Notes under the pieces: generated by a model | Told to the model about the DNA's origin: nothing | The model's database searches: none | Seen by the model: only the letters and a program-made list of their open reading frames with translations | Part shown: positions 63,901-64,000 of the stretch, in pieces | How positions within the stretch are numbered: position 1 is the stretch's first letter | How the letters are laid out: each line of letters begins with the position of its first letter | Made by a program: the position numbers and the translations under genes | DNA from: Bufo bufo | Taxonomy: Eukaryota; Chordata; Amphibia; Anura; Bufonidae | Assembly (NCBI RefSeq): GCF_905171765.1 | Contig: NC_053392.1 | Coordinates: forward strand, 370,741,442-370,805,441 | Reading direction: 5' to 3' | Length of the DNA stretch: 64,000 bases

Positions 63901-64000
63901 TTTTATTAGTCAGACTTCTGGCATTAGTATACATACATATGAGAGGTTTATGTATATTTTTTACCCTACACCTTTCCTTCTGAACTGTTCTTGTCCCTCC
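60938..64000 (-). mobile_element. CR1 LINE copy 3, ORF2 intact to window edge
   Basis: Minus strand. The 3' end carries four copies of the 8-bp tail unit (GTAACATA on plus, 60938-60970). The 3' UTR (60971-61153) has the same phrases as the other two copies. ORF2 runs to the right edge, so ORF1 and the 5' end lie outside. It inserted into the LTR at 60523-60937. Confidence 0.92.
61154..64000 (-). CDS. CR1 ORF2: APE endonuclease and reverse transcriptase
   Basis: Open for about 948 codons from the window edge (64000) to a stop at 61154. The start codon is probably beyond the edge; by comparison with copy 1 the missing part is short. The endonuclease has MYTNARSLTN, ITETWLDD, NRRGGGVCLYVKS, VVIMGDFNYPDIDWE and LGNSDHKVITF, so the Asn, Glu, Asp and His catalytic blocks are present. 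A basic linker follows (KKAINDKKKAYKTLKQEG). RT has [74 protein letters not shown] and IFADDTKLCKV, with the catalytic pair at residues 656-657 counted from MYTN. The C-terminus ends NNITGYSY. The product nicks DNA and copies its own RNA at the nick. No stop or frameshift is seen, so it could be active. Confidence 0.93.
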   Translation of the reverse strand, partial: GGTRTVQKERCRVKNIHKPLICMYTNARSLTNKTGELELVMCEEDYDIVGITETWLDDSYDWAVNVQGYSLFRKDRQNRRGGGVCLYVKSCLKPTLREDISEGHEHVESLWVEIHGAKNNNKLLIGVYYKPPNIPESTENLLLNEIDKAANHNEVVIMGDFNYPDIDWETETCISHKGNRFLAITKDHYLSQLVQDPTRGTAILDLILTNRPDRTTDVQVGGHLGNSDHKVITFQLSFKRAFLQGETKIPNFKKAKFSQLREAIGLTNWDKVLKNKNTAKKWDIFKNILKSHCERYIPYGNKRLRNKKKPMWINRTVKKAINDKKKAYKTLKQEGSTEALKNYKEKNRTCKKQIKAAKLETERLIAKQSKTNPKMFFNYINVKKYKSEGVGPLKSNEGGVAESDEEKAKLLNIFFSNVFTEENKLSDEMLNAEINSPLKVSCLTQEEVQQRLKKIKIDKSPGPDGIHPRILRELSNVIARPLFLIFADSVLTGNVPQDWRMANVVPIFKKGPKTEPGNYRPVSLTSVVGKLFEGFLRDAILEHLNGNKQITPYQHGFVRDRSCQTNLISFYEEVSTRLDSGKSMDVVYLDFSKAFDTVPHKRLVYKMRMLGLGENVCKWVSNWLNDRKQRVVINGTYSDWVTVTSGVPQGSVLGPILFNIFINDLVEGLHSKISIFADDTKLCKVINTEEDSILLQRDLDRLEAWADKWQMRFNTEKCKVMHMGRNNASHPYILNGKTLGNTDMEKDLGILINSKLSCKKQCQAAAAKANKIMGCIKRGIDARDENIFLLLYKSLVRPHMEYCVQFWAPVNKADIAELERVQRRATKVITGMGQLQYPERLSKLGLFTLEKRRLRGDLITMYKYIRGQYRDLSHHLFIPRTVTVTRGHPLRLEERRFVHKHRKGFFTVRAVRLWNSLPEEVVMVSTIKEFKRGLDVFLECNNITGYSY

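Noticed and set aside
1..64000. Host protein-coding exons, tRNA or rRNA genes
   Set aside because: Every frame with recognisable protein similarity belongs to a transposon, and I saw no tRNA or rRNA signature. Short exons cannot be excluded by eye.

Overview
The window is eukaryotic intergenic DNA, most likely from an anuran amphibian. This is inferred from the mix of transposon families: chromodomain Ty3/Gypsy, CR1 LINEs with 8-bp 3' tails, PGBD4-like piggyBac, DD37E Tc1/mariner, Penelope-like elements, and many hAT and Harbinger MITEs. I see no host protein gene, tRNA, rRNA or CRISPR array. Nearly all bases that I can assign belong to mobile elements, many inserted into one another. Target-site duplications (TSDs) readable by eye fix the order of many insertions.

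Layout. 1-2436 is the 3' part of a plus-strand Gypsy element (RNase H, integrase, chromodomain, 3' LTR). 3239-3837 is a palindromic hAT-like MITE. 3859-14960 is a decayed piggyBac element split by a CR1 LINE, which is split by a solo LTR, which is split by a hAT-like element carrying a 140-bp satellite: four levels of nesting. 14961-19357 holds unassigned DNA, a diverged repeat and a hAT element with a two-orientation minisatellite. 19358-22321 is a TTAA-flanked piggyBac-type nonautonomous element. 22326-24865 is minisatellite-rich and hosts a hAT MITE. 25125-28042 is a second CR1 copy split by a hAT MITE. 28390-29524 is a Tc1 remnant split by a Harbinger-type MITE.

32113-40467 is the best preserved DNA transposon: an 8.36-kb piggyBac element with TTAA ends, terminal inverted repeats, an intact 642-aa transposase, about 2.7 kb of alternating-orientation palindromic units and eight copies of a 155-bp repeat. 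40596-48040 holds partial hATs, a palindromic MITE, a Penelope-like 3' end with a hammerhead-like motif, a run of hairpins, another hAT MITE and older repeats.

48041-60522 is a second, minus-strand Gypsy element broken by a young nonautonomous LTR element (TSD GATAC), a Penelope-type insert (15-bp TSD) and a 4.4-kb hAT (TSD TCCTAGAG) that itself contains a DD37E Tc1 element and a Harbinger MITE. Its gag is cut by a related LTR, in turn cut by a CR1 element (60938 to the right edge) whose ORF2 is open to the window end.

How the parts work together: there is no operon or pathway. Candidate sources of active protein are the piggyBac transposase (33060-34988) and the CR1 ORF2 (61154-64000). The other elements are fragments, pseudogenes or nonautonomous elements that would depend on proteins made elsewhere. 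Boundaries come from reading the sequence by eye. Family names rest on motifs, TSD length and end structure, not on a database search.
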